64,000 nt of DNA from Oleispira sp036960605 (lineage in GTDB: Bacteria; Pseudomonadota; Gammaproteobacteria; Pseudomonadales; Oceanobacteraceae), in the NCBI GenBank assembly GCA_036960605.1, contig JBALXI010000001.1, positions 62,001 to 126,000 on the forward strand. The letters run 5' to 3'. Positions 7,844 to 16,467 of this stretch are shown piece after piece. The notes beneath the pieces were generated by a model that ran no database searches, had not been told where the DNA came from, and saw only the letters and a list, made by a program, of their open reading frames with translations. Each line of letters starts with the position of its first letter. Position 1 is the stretch's first letter. Both the position numbers and the translations under genes were made by a program.

Positions 7844-10804
7844 TTACAGCAGATCCTGATTCCCACCCCACGCGGTGATGTTAGTGGTTACGGTATGCTC
7901 ATCGACCATGGCGGTCAGGTAATTGGGTCCTCCGGCTTTGGGTCCGGTGCCCGATAGTCCATGGCCGCCAAAAGGCTGGCTGCTGACCTTTGCTCTTACC
8001 ATGTTACGGTTTATGTATATATTGCCTACGTTGACCTGGCGGATGATGTGGTCTAACCAATCTTGGTTGCGGCTATGAAGCCCCATTGTTAGGCCATAGC
8101 CGGTATGGTTTATATCGGCGAGCACTTGTTGAATATCGTTGTGGGCAAAAGGAATAACGTGCAGTATCGGCCCAAAATGTTCTTCTTTTATTTGTGTTAT
8201 AGATTCAATTTGATAAGCGCAAGGGGAGAGCATTCTTGTTGCTAAATCTTTATCAGATACCTTTGAGGGCGGGCACTTGGCAATGAGTCTGCTGTGGCTA
8301 TCGAGCCAAGCTATATGGCGTTGTAGTTTATTAACGGACTCAATATCGGTGATTGGTCCTATGTCGGTTTCGCGTTCGCAAGGGTCACCGATTATTAACG
8401 TATCCATGTGGCCTTTTAAAGCAATACAGAAATCATTGAAAATATCTTCTTGAATGTAGGCGACTCGCAAAGCGGAACAGCGTTGCCCTGCACTATGAAA
8501 GGCTGACTGAATAATGTCGGGAATCAATTGGTCGAGCAGTGCGCTGCTATCAGCGATGAGAACATTTTGACCACCGGTTTCGGCAATATAAGGAATAATT
8601 GCACCGCTAGAGTGAGCTAATGTTTGCTGAATGTTTTTAGCGGTTAGTGTCGATCCGGTAAAGCAGACGAGATGCACAGCATCTTGTTCCAATAAGCTGG
8701 GCAATAAATCAACGCCCTGGCAATGCAAAAGCTGCATTTGGTCACGGTCTATGCCACTGGCGTGGGCTAGGTCTAATGCGAACTGCGCAATGTTAAACGT
8801 TTGCTGCGAAGGTTTAGCAATGACGCTATTACCCGTAACCCAGCATGCAGCAACTTGGCCGACAAATATGGCAAGAGGAAAGTTCCAGGGGCTGATGCAA
8901 ACAGCGATGCCTTTGCCCTTGTACTGGAGTTGGTTTGATTCTCCGGTGATACTCGGGCGTTGGCTATTGCCATAAAATAAGTGTTGAGCTTGCCTTGCAT
9001 AATAACGGCAAAAGTCACACGCTTCTCTTACTTCGTCAATGGCATCTTGATAGGTCTTTCCTGCTTGCAAAATTAATAAGGCGATGAGTTCATCTTGCTG
9101 TTCTAGCAGTTTGTCGGCCCATGTATTTAGACATTCAATTCTTTTGTCGGCGCTTAGCATTGTGTGAAAACCAACATACGCGACTTGAGCCATATGTTGA
9201 ATCGCGTTTTTGTCGGCGAAATCAGTCGTTATGTCTTCGGCTTTTAGTAACTGAGCTTTTTTAATTTGTATTGACTCGTACAGCGGAAAGAAATTGTGGT
9301 CTTGGCGAATATCAAACGACGCTGAGTTTTTATAGTCGAAAATTTTACTGGGCTTCTCAAGTTTTTTTGCCGGAATAATCGCGCTATCGTCAGCCTGTTG
9401 AGGGTAGAGGAAAGAGGTATTAGCCCCGTTTTCGATTAAGCGGCGAACAAGGTAGGGCAGTAATTTTTTGCGTGCGCCGACAGGGCAATATACTCGTGTT
9501 TGACTCTTATATATTTCAGCCATATAGGCATGCTGGATTTCTCCCATGCCATGGAGTCTTTGAAGTTTTAGTATAGGTGCAGTGGCGCTCGAATATTTTT
9601 CATGTAGTTTCCAGACTTGAAGTAATGTCTCTGGGTTATGGCTGGCAAATTCTACCTGTAATTGATGATCCCCAGGGGTCAGCAAGGATTGGGCGCACAT
9701 TATAAAATAATCATCGGTTAATTGTTTCTGACTCCAAACGGGATAGTCAGTGAGCCCTAACTGTTGAGCCGATTTTATTTCATAATCCCAGTAAGCTCCC
9801 TTAACCAACCTGACGGTTATTGGGCAATTATATTCTTTGGATAATAATTTCAATTCTTCAATGACCGCGAGTCCTCGTTTACCATAGGTTTGCACCGCAA
9901 TCCCTATTCTTTGTGACAGCGAGTCGGCGTGAAGCTGGGCCAATAATTCAGTGATGATCTTTATTGACAGCTCTAAACGATATTGCTCTTCGGCATCGAA
10001 GGTTAATAAAACGTTATGTTGCTGGGCCAAACGACAGAGTAGCCTTAGTTTTGGAAGCAATTGTTGTTGTAAAAGATGAAATTTTTCAGGTTGATAACTA
10101 GGGTGAAGCGCACTGAGCTTGATGGATACTTCGTGAGGCGTATCTTGTAAGCATTGATTATATTCACCGACTTGAATAATGGCGTCCTGATACTGTGAAA
10201 AGTAATTTTCAGATTCAGCGAAGGTTAATGCCGCTTCCCCAAGCATATCAAAAGAGCATGCTTCATGCGGCTCTAGACCTCGACTGCGCAATAAAGCATC
10301 TTCTAAATTTTCTGCAAAGACAAAGCGCTGACTCATTTGTTCAATAAAAAGCGTACACACTTCTATGGCGCCTTGTTGCGTGACTTTTTTAAATAATGAA
10401 TGCCGGGTTGAGGGGTCAATCGGGGCTTGATTGCCTAACCATTGTAATGCTTTTGCGAGCAGAGTATTTTTTGCTTCTTTGTTTAACCAGTGGCCTCTAT
10501 GCAATCGATCATGAAACAGGGCTTGAGCGCCTTCTTGGTCAGGTATCCTCACTAAGGCTTCGGTTAAACTCATTAACAGCATGCTTTCTTTACTGTTTAA
10601 CTTATATTGCTGAAGAATGTCGAGAAACCAATCGTGTTGTTGTTGAACACGTTGATTGATATCCGCTAACTGGATGAGATTAGCTTGCGGGATAGCGTTG
10701 TAAATACGGTAGAGATTCTGTTGTAGAATGTTTTCGTCAGCACAATACAGTCGTTCACATTGATGTGAGAACCTTTTATTCGAGCCTTTTGTATCAATGG
10801 CCAT
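7844..10804 (-). CDS. putA: Bifunctional proline dehydrogenase / L-glutamate gamma-semialdehyde dehydrogenase (PutA)
   Basis: About 986 residues oxidise proline to glutamate in two steps. The FAD-dependent proline dehydrogenase barrel lies at about 150-460 (EVSIKLSALHPSY, TFDAEEQYRLE, VRLVKGAYWDYEIK). The NAD-dependent aldehyde dehydrogenase lies at about 520-970, with AETGGQN carrying the general-base Glu and GQRCSALR with nucleophile C776. The length and the absence of an N-terminal ribbon-helix-helix segment point to a short PutA that does not repress its own gene. The frame extends to TTG 10816, but ATG 10804 has GGAG six bases upstream. The gene is divergent from the leucine dehydrogenase operon, across 296 bases. 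Confidence 0.95.
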   Translation of the reverse strand: MAIDTKGSNKRFSHQCERLYCADENILQQNLYRIYNAIPQANLIQLADINQRVQQQHDWFLDILQQYKLNSKESMLLMSLTEALVRIPDQEGAQALFHDRLHRGHWLNKEAKNTLLAKALQWLGNQAPIDPSTRHSLFKKVTQQGAIEVCTLFIEQMSQRFVFAENLEDALLRSRGLEPHEACSFDMLGEAALTFAESENYFSQYQDAIIQVGEYNQCLQDTPHEVSIKLSALHPSYQPEKFHLLQQQLLPKLRLLCRLAQQHNVLLTFDAEEQYRLELSIKIITELLAQLHADSLSQRIGIAVQTYGKRGLAVIEELKLLSKEYNCPITVRLVKGAYWDYEIKSAQQLGLTDYPVWSQKQLTDDYFIMCAQSLLTPGDHQLQVEFASHNPETLLQVWKLHEKYSSATAPILKLQRLHGMGEIQHAYMAEIYKSQTRVYCPVGARKKLLPYLVRRLIENGANTSFLYPQQADDSAIIPAKKLEKPSKIFDYKNSASFDIRQDHNFFPLYESIQIKKAQLLKAEDITTDFADKNAIQHMAQVAYVGFHTMLSADKRIECLNTWADKLLEQQDELIALLILQAGKTYQDAIDEVREACDFCRYYARQAQHLFYGNSQRPSITGESNQLQYKGKGIAVCISPWNFPLAIFVGQVAACWVTGNSVIAKPSQQTFNIAQFALDLAHASGIDRDQMQLLHCQGVDLLPSLLEQDAVHLVCFTGSTLTAKNIQQTLAHSSGAIIPYIAETGGQNVLIADSSALLDQLIPDIIQSAFHSAGQRCSALRVAYIQEDIFNDFCIALKGHMDTLIIGDPCERETDIGPITDIESVNKLQRHIAWLDSHSRLIAKCPPSKVSDKDLATRMLSPCAYQIESITQIKEEHFGPILHVIPFAHNDIQQVLADINHTGYGLTMGLHSRNQDWLDHIIRQVNVGNIYINRNMVRAKVSSQPFGGHGLSGTGPKAGGPNYLTAMVDEHTVTTNITAWGGNQDLL

Positions 10805-11100
10805 TGGGTACTCCAATGTAACTAAGATAAACGCAGTTATACTGACTTTAAATTATATGCTTATAATTAGGTAAAAGTGGCCTTATAGGAAATCATTTCT
10901 TCAACGGTTATGGTTAGTTTTATATCGAATAAAAAATCAAATATTTTGTTTCTCGTCAGTAGATTATCGGTTTAGACTTTAACTGCGAATGAAAAAAACA
11001 TTTCAATACCGTACATTTATTACAGACATTTAATAATGAGCAGAAGGTCGCCAAAAGCATGCCTTCTGAGCCATAGGCCAAAAGCCAGAGGAGCTATCTC
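10805..11100. promoter_or_regulatory. Divergent upstream region between putA and leucine dehydrogenase
   Basis: A 296-base AT-rich gap that must hold the promoters of both catabolic units. The last 70 bases before the leucine dehydrogenase start are GC-richer and can fold: CAGAAGG near 11041 pairs with CCTTCTG near 11063, and GGC-CAAAA-GCC lies just before the AGAGGAG ribosome-binding site. This may be a structured leader. I cannot match it to a named riboswitch, and no -35/-10 pair stands out enough to call. Confidence 0.35.
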
Positions 11101-12252
11101 ATGTTTAAACGGATGCAGTCTATGCAAATGCAGGCGGTACATTGTTTTCAAACAATGGGACCTGATCAGCATGAATACCGTGCAATTATTGCCCTTCATA
11201 ATACTCACCTAGGCCCTGCTTTAGGGGGCTGTCGTTGTCTTGAATATGCTAATGAACAATTGGCGTTTGATGATGCGATGCGTTTAGCGCAAGGCATGAG
11301 TTATAAAGCAGCACTCGCCAATATCCCTCAAGGGGGAGGTAAATCGGTTATTCTGTTACCAAATAATGTCGCTCCTGAGCAGATAAACCGTCAATTTCTA
11401 TTCACCTGGTTTGGTCAGTGCGTTGAGCAGCTGCAAGGCCAGTACATCACGGCGATGGATGTTGGCACTCAAGTGGCCGATATGGATACGGTGGCTCAGC
11501 AAACGCGACATGTTGCCAGTGCTAGTAATATTGGTGATCCGGCTTCAGCAACAGCAGACGGTGTTATTGCAGGGATTAAGGCAGCGATAGATTCTTATTT
11601 TAATAATCTCGAAAACACACATTACGCCAAGGTCAAAAGCCATGCTCTTACGCAAAATATTTTTTCGGAAAAAACTTTTGCGGTTCAAGGTTTAGGGCAT
11701 GTCGGTTGGCGAGTCGCAAAGGCACTTCATTATTTAGGCGGGCGGGTTATTGCTGCGGATCCTGATGTTGAGAAATGCTTACAAGCAGAGGCTCTCGGTA
11801 TAAAAATTGTTCCTACCGATAAAATATTAATTCAGCCTTGTGATGTTTTGGTTCCGTGCGCGTTAGGTGGAATTATTCATGCTGATAATGTTAGAGATTT
11901 ACGCTGTAAAATTATTGCGGGTAGTGCCAATAATCAGCTTGCGGATAATGAAGTGGCTGAGGTATTGGATAAGCGGGGGATACTCTATACCCCGGACTAT
12001 GTGATTAATGCGGGTGGCTTGATTTTCGCTTCGATGCAATATAATGCTCAGGGTCAGTCGGTGGAAGATATAAACGATAAAGTAAGTCAAAAAATTGCTG
12101 AGATTTATTCAACGTTAAGCGCAATTTTTCAACAAGCTAAAGCTTCCCAGAAAAATGTTAATCAAGTGGCGAATGAACTCGCGCAGCAACGAATAAGATC
12201 TATTGATGGTGTGGTGAAACCGAGCAAAGGAGACGTGTATGATGCCGCATGA
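11101..12252 (+). CDS. ldh: Leucine dehydrogenase (Glu/Leu/Phe/Val dehydrogenase family)
   Basis: A 383-residue enzyme that oxidatively deaminates branched-chain amino acids to 2-oxoacids with NAD. The N-terminal domain has HNTHLGPALGGCR and GMSYKAALANIPQGGGKSVI, in which K81 is the expected catalytic lysine. The Rossmann domain contains VQGLGHVGWRVAKALHYLGGRVIAADPD, followed by CALGGII and AGSANNQL, typical of leucine dehydrogenases rather than glutamate dehydrogenases. ATG 11101 has AGAGGAG seven bases upstream. Its 3' end overlaps the E1 alpha start by 14 bases, so the amino-acid deaminase and the 2-oxoacid dehydrogenase that takes its product are translationally linked. Confidence 0.93.
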   Translation: MFKRMQSMQMQAVHCFQTMGPDQHEYRAIIALHNTHLGPALGGCRCLEYANEQLAFDDAMRLAQGMSYKAALANIPQGGGKSVILLPNNVAPEQINRQFLFTWFGQCVEQLQGQYITAMDVGTQVADMDTVAQQTRHVASASNIGDPASATADGVIAGIKAAIDSYFNNLENTHYAKVKSHALTQNIFSEKTFAVQGLGHVGWRVAKALHYLGGRVIAADPDVEKCLQAEALGIKIVPTDKILIQPCDVLVPCALGGIIHADNVRDLRCKIIAGSANNQLADNEVAEVLDKRGILYTPDYVINAGGLIFASMQYNAQGQSVEDINDKVSQKIAEIYSTLSAIFQQAKASQKNVNQVANELAQQRIRSIDGVVKPSKGDVYDAA

Positions 12253-13378
12253 TTTTCAAAGCTACCTCTCACAGCAGCAAGCTTTATTGAATGAGCATTG
12301 TTTGATTAAGCCTGTGCAATATCTATCGAATAACGGTGAGTTATTACAGGATAATGCCCGTGCAAAAGATCGAGAGTTATTAGTTCAAGGTTATCGTTGG
12401 ATGAATATGACCCGTGCTTTTGATCAGAAAGCGGTGGCCTTACAGCGCACGGGAATTATAGGAACCTATCCCTCCAGTTTGGGGCAAGAAGCGATTGCGG
12501 TAGCTTGTGGTATGGCGCTGGAAAAAGAAGATGCTTTTGTGCCTTATTATCGTGACCACGGGACGTTATTGGTACGGGGCCATTTGATGGAACACCTTTT
12601 ATTATATTGGGGGGGTGACGAGCGCGGCAGTGCCTACACCGCGAAAGAAGGGTCAGCAATTGATATGCCTATTTGTGTTCCGATTGCGACACAAGCCAGT
12701 CACGCGGTGGGGATTGCTAGTGCCTTAAAAATTCAGCAAAAGCCACAGGCGGTTTTGTGTACCTTGGGGGATGGTGCGTCTTCAAAAGGAGATTTTTTAG
12801 AGGCGTTGAACTTAGCGGGAAGTTGGCATTTACCTGTGGTTTTCGTCATTAATAATAATCAGTGGGCGATCTCGGTGCCGCGCCATGTTCAATCCGGTGC
12901 ACCGACGTTAGCCCAAAAGGGCTTGGCTGCTGCGATCCCCAGTATTCAAGTGGATGGTAACGATTTCATCGCCACCTATGACGTAATATCAGAAGCGTTA
13001 TCTCGGGCTAGGAAGCGTAAAGGCCCTATGTTGATTGAAGCGATTAGTTATCGCTTAAGTGACCATACCACGGCGGATGATGCGAGTCGTTATCGTGAGC
13101 AGGAGGAGGTCGATACTGCTTGGAAAAATGAACCTATAAAACGCTTACAACACTATATTTATAAACAAGGCTATTGGAATAAGGAACTAGAAACAGAATT
13201 GCAGAACGAGTGCCAAGTAGCATTAGACCAGTCAGTGCAGGCTTATCAAAAAATTGAAGCTGAACAGCCAGAGGCGATGTTTGATTATTTATACGAAACT
13301 TGGCCAGCCAATTTTGATGATCAAGTGACCGCTTGCAGTGAAAAGTTTTTACGCAATCGGGACGGGGGTGTTTTATGA
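12239..13378 (+). CDS. bkdA1: 2-Oxoacid (probably branched-chain) dehydrogenase E1 component, alpha subunit
   Basis: The 379-residue alpha chain of a TPP-dependent E1. The TPP/Mg motif reads GDGASSKGDFLEALNLAGSWHLPVVFVINNN, preceded by AYTAKEGSAIDMP and followed by EAISYRLSDHTTADDASRYR, where branched-chain and pyruvate E1 alpha subunits carry phosphorylation-loop residues. Together with the beta chain it decarboxylates 2-oxoacids and reductively acylates the E2 lipoyl group. The start sits inside the leucine dehydrogenase 3' end, with GGAG six bases upstream. Context favours 4-methyl-2-oxopentanoate and related acids over pyruvate, which is an inference. Confidence 0.92.
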   Translation: MMPHDFQSYLSQQQALLNEHCLIKPVQYLSNNGELLQDNARAKDRELLVQGYRWMNMTRAFDQKAVALQRTGIIGTYPSSLGQEAIAVACGMALEKEDAFVPYYRDHGTLLVRGHLMEHLLLYWGGDERGSAYTAKEGSAIDMPICVPIATQASHAVGIASALKIQQKPQAVLCTLGDGASSKGDFLEALNLAGSWHLPVVFVINNNQWAISVPRHVQSGAPTLAQKGLAAAIPSIQVDGNDFIATYDVISEALSRARKRKGPMLIEAISYRLSDHTTADDASRYREQEEVDTAWKNEPIKRLQHYIYKQGYWNKELETELQNECQVALDQSVQAYQKIEAEQPEAMFDYLYETWPANFDDQVTACSEKFLRNRDGGVL

Positions 13379-14409
13379 ACTCGACTTCTGTGATGGATCC
13401 GAAAAAAACAGGTGAAGTAGAAGGTGTCGAACTTGAACTGTGCTTACTCGAAGCTGTCAATCTAGCCTTGGCTCATGCGATGGAGGAAGATGATCGGGTT
13501 GTTTTATTAGGAGAAGATATTGGTAAGAATGGCGGCGTTTTTCGTGCGACAGAAGGATTGCAATCAAGGTTTGGTGCAACCCGCGTGATGGATACGCCCT
13601 TAGCAGAAACCACGATTGCTGGTGCAGCGGTGGGCATGGCCGTGGCGGGATTAAAACCGGTTGCTGAGATTCAATTTATGGGTTTTATTTTTGCTACGTT
13701 AGAGCATGTGGTTTGTCATGCCGCTCGTATACGGAATCGAACTCGTGGCCGCTTAACGTGTCCTTTGGTTATTCGGGCGCCTTTTGGTGGCGGCATTCAT
13801 GCGCCAGAACATCATAGCGAAAGTGTCGAAGCATTGTTCGCACACGTCCCTGGTTTAAGAGTAGTCATTCCATCTTCTCCTGCGCGCGCTTATGGATTGT
13901 TATTGGCGGCGATTGAGAGTCCAGACCCAGTGATTTTTCTAGAGCCCAAACGTTTGTATCGCGCTGAAAAATTTAGCCTGATTGATGATGGGAAAGCTTT
14001 GCCCTTGGATCGATGTTTTACGCTAAGGGAGGGCAGTGATTTAACCCTCATTTCTTGGGGTGCCTGTATTAAAGAATGTGTCTCCGTCGTCGATAAAATA
14101 AAGGACGAAGTGAGTATTGAGTTGATCGATTTAGCGACGGTGAAGCCTATCGACTTTGCGACTATCGAAGCCTCAATCAAAAAAACAGGACGCTGCGTTA
14201 TTGTTCATGAGGCGGCAAAAACCTGTGGTATTGGGGCAGAAATCGCGGCGCATATTGCAGAACATTTAATGCAGCACTGTAAAGCACCAGTAAAGCGGCT
14301 CACCGGTTTTGATACTGTGATGCCGTACTTTAGAAATGAACAACACTATATGATTTCTGAGTTGGATATTGTGGATGCGATTAAAGTCACCATGAAAAGC
14401 ACTTTTTAA
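13375..14409 (+). CDS. bkdA2: 2-Oxoacid (probably branched-chain) dehydrogenase E1 component, beta subunit
   Basis: The 344-residue partner of E1 alpha; the genes share an ATGA stop/start overlap at 13375-13378, which suggests translational coupling for stoichiometric assembly. Recognisable segments are LLGEDIGKNGGVFRATEGL, the MDTPLAE and IAGAAVGMAVAGLKPVAEIQF region, RAPFGGGIHAPEHHSES, FLEPKRLYR and the C-terminal TGFDTVMPYF. The N-terminus is about 15-20 residues longer than many homologues and hydrophilic. Family knowledge gives formation of an alpha2-beta2 heterotetramer. Confidence 0.93.
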   Translation: MNSTSVMDPKKTGEVEGVELELCLLEAVNLALAHAMEEDDRVVLLGEDIGKNGGVFRATEGLQSRFGATRVMDTPLAETTIAGAAVGMAVAGLKPVAEIQFMGFIFATLEHVVCHAARIRNRTRGRLTCPLVIRAPFGGGIHAPEHHSESVEALFAHVPGLRVVIPSSPARAYGLLLAAIESPDPVIFLEPKRLYRAEKFSLIDDGKALPLDRCFTLREGSDLTLISWGACIKECVSVVDKIKDEVSIELIDLATVKPIDFATIEASIKKTGRCVIVHEAAKTCGIGAEIAAHIAEHLMQHCKAPVKRLTGFDTVMPYFRNEQHYMISELDIVDAIKVTMKSTF

Positions 14410-14471
14410 TAGACGGTATTAACGGGCCGCTGTTAACGGATAGGCCGATTCTTTTATTTGAGGAATACATT

Positions 14472-15686
14472 ATGCGTTATTTTAAACTTCCCGATTTAGG
14501 CGAAGGTTTAATCGAAGCAGAAATTGTAGAGTGGCATATTAAAGCCGGTGATTCGGTCGCCACCGATCAGATTATGTTGGCGGTAGAAACTGCAAAAGCG
14601 ATTGTAGAAATACCGTCTCCTCAGATGGGGATTATTGAACATACCTTTGGCGCTATCGGCGATACGGTTCATATTGGCGAGCCTTTGGTCGAGTATCAGG
14701 GAGAAAATGACAGTGTCAGTGTGGTCGGTAATTTATCCGCGCAGCCATTAGAGCCCCTTCCCATAGCAAGACCTGAATCTTCAGCTGCTCGGGAGCAATA
14801 CGATACCAAAGAAGAGCGTGAGAGCAGTGTTAGTGGAAATAGTGTTAGTGGAAATAGTGTTGCAGAGAAAAAAAGAGATGAATTTTCGGTTGCTGTCGGT
14901 TTCGCCACCAGTTCGATGAAAGCGATTAACGTCTCGCCGAGTGTCCGTGGCTTAGCCAGCCGCTTGGGAGTGAAAGTAGAGCAATTAACGGGAACCGGAG
15001 AGGGCGGGCGCCTTACCTCTGATGATGTTGAAAAAGCAGCAAGATTGAATGAACAGCATGGACAAAGCGAAAAACTCACAGGGGTGAGGAAGTCGATGGC
15101 GAAGGTGATGATTAAAAGCCATCAGCAAGTTGTCCCTGTTACCCTGTTTGGTGACGCTGCTTTAGAAACGGGGTGCGGGTTGCTAGGTGGTGAAGTTAAT
15201 ATAACCATTATTTTAGCCAAGGCGATCGCTTATGCCTGTGAAAAAGAGCCTGCATTGAATGTTTGGTTTGATGGTGAAAACTTAACGCGGCGCTTATTAG
15301 ATTTTGTTGATCTAGGTATTGCAGTGGATACAGAGCAAGGCTTATTTGTTCCGGTGCTACGTCAAGTTCAGTCTCGTAGCGAAGAGGATCTAAGCGCGGG
15401 GCTAGCAGCGCTTAAAGAAGCGGTGGTGACCCGTAATATTCCGGCTGCTGAATTAATGGGGGCGACTATTATACTTTCTAACTACGGTTCTCTTAATCCG
15501 GTATGTCGCTATGGTACGCCGATTGTAGTGCCTCCAATGGTTGCAATTGTTGGTATTGGCGCCATCTATGAACACAGAGAGAACGAGAAATTATTGCCTA
15601 TTTCACTTACCTTTGACCATCGTTGTGTAACGGGGGGAGAGGCGGCAAGTTTTATTGGCTACATTGTAGAGTATTTAAATAAGTAG
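14472..15686 (+). CDS. bkdB: 2-Oxoacid dehydrogenase E2 component (dihydrolipoamide acyltransferase)
   Basis: The 404-residue core of the complex. A single lipoyl domain (1-75) has lipoylation lysine K42 in ETAKAIVEIPSP. A Ser/Glu-rich linker (about 85-155) contains an SVSGN tandem repeat. The E3-binding domain lies near 157-192 (SPSVRGLASRLGV, GTGEGGRLTSDDV), and the catalytic domain ends with DHRCVTGGEAASF holding H383. The usual HRxxDG signature reads HRCVTG here, with Thr387 where Asp is common; related marine and Pseudomonas proteins often have this variant, so activity is probably retained. No lipoamide dehydrogenase (E3) gene follows, so E3 must come from elsewhere. Confidence 0.9.
   Translation: MRYFKLPDLGEGLIEAEIVEWHIKAGDSVATDQIMLAVETAKAIVEIPSPQMGIIEHTFGAIGDTVHIGEPLVEYQGENDSVSVVGNLSAQPLEPLPIARPESSAAREQYDTKEERESSVSGNSVSGNSVAEKKRDEFSVAVGFATSSMKAINVSPSVRGLASRLGVKVEQLTGTGEGGRLTSDDVEKAARLNEQHGQSEKLTGVRKSMAKVMIKSHQQVVPVTLFGDAALETGCGLLGGEVNITIILAKAIAYACEKEPALNVWFDGENLTRRLLDFVDLGIAVDTEQGLFVPVLRQVQSRSEEDLSAGLAALKEAVVTRNIPAAELMGATIILSNYGSLNPVCRYGTPIVVPPMVAIVGIGAIYEHRENEKLLPISLTFDHRCVTGGEAASFIGYIVEYLNK
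14826..14861 (+). repeat. 15-bp in-frame tandem repeat in the E2 linker
   Basis: The unit AGTGTTAGTGGAAAT occurs twice in direct succession (14826-14840 and 14841-14855), followed by a partial third copy AGTGTT. It encodes SVSGN repeats in the flexible segment between the lipoyl and E3-binding domains. Fifteen bases preserve frame, so copy number could vary by slippage without breaking the protein. Confidence 0.75.
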
Positions 15687-15695
15687 GATTTTATT

Positions 15696-16370
15696 GTGAC
15701 TAATTCTTCAGAGGCTATTGGATCAATAGCCCAAAAAGTACGCATTGATATTATTTCAGATGTTATGTGCCCTTGGTGTGTTATCGGCTATAAGGGCCTG
15801 ACACAAGCGCTAGAACAGTTAGAAGGCGAGTTAGTCGCGGATGTTCATTGGCAGCCGTTTGAGCTCAATCCGAATATGCCAGAACAAGGCCAAGAGCTGG
15901 CTGAACATATTACTGAGAAATACGGCAGTACTCCCGAACAGAGTCGTGAGAATAGAGATCACATCACACAGCTGGGGGCGAAGTTGGGTTTTCAGTTTAA
16001 CTTCACTGAAGGTCAAAGAATTCTCAATACTTTTAAAGCGCATCAGCTTTTACATTGGGCGGGTGAATCGTCAGATAAGCAAACTGAGCTTAAAATGGCG
16101 TTGCTGAATGCCTATTTCACTGAGGGGCGTGATGTTAGTAATAATGACGTGCTGGTACAAATTATCAGTGAGATAGGTTTGGATGCTGATTTTGCGCGCA
16201 AGCTGCTAGATGATCAAGTTTACGCAGGCGATGTGAGGGCGCTGCAGGAGCAATGGCGTCAGCTAGGTGTGACAGCCGTGCCGACATTTATCATTGATGA
16301 AAAGTATATGATTTCTGGTGGCCAACCTCCCGAGGCATTCGTGCAGGCATTAAGGCAGATGATTGAATAA
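15696..16370 (+). CDS. DsbA-family thiol oxidoreductase, FrnE-like
   Basis: A 224-residue protein with a C25-P-W-C28 active site at the end of the first strand (DVMCPWCVIGYKGL), a long helical insertion and the cis-Pro segment TAVPTFIID near the C-terminus. FrnE-like proteins are cytoplasmic DsbA-fold enzymes related to 2-hydroxychromene-2-carboxylate isomerase, and there is no signal peptide here. The start is GTG 15696 with AGGA seven bases upstream, nine bases after the E2 stop, so it probably belongs to the branched-chain operon, although its function there is unclear. Confidence 0.88.
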   Translation: MTNSSEAIGSIAQKVRIDIISDVMCPWCVIGYKGLTQALEQLEGELVADVHWQPFELNPNMPEQGQELAEHITEKYGSTPEQSRENRDHITQLGAKLGFQFNFTEGQRILNTFKAHQLLHWAGESSDKQTELKMALLNAYFTEGRDVSNNDVLVQIISEIGLDADFARKLLDDQVYAGDVRALQEQWRQLGVTAVPTFIIDEKYMISGGQPPEAFVQALRQMIE

Positions 16371-16467
16371 CCCTGTTTAGCGGCTCTGTGTAAACTCTCT
16401 ATTTAATAATTTGTATTTTCAGGTTCTAATACCGCCCATTTAATAACTCAGAATAATTGGCGGTCTC

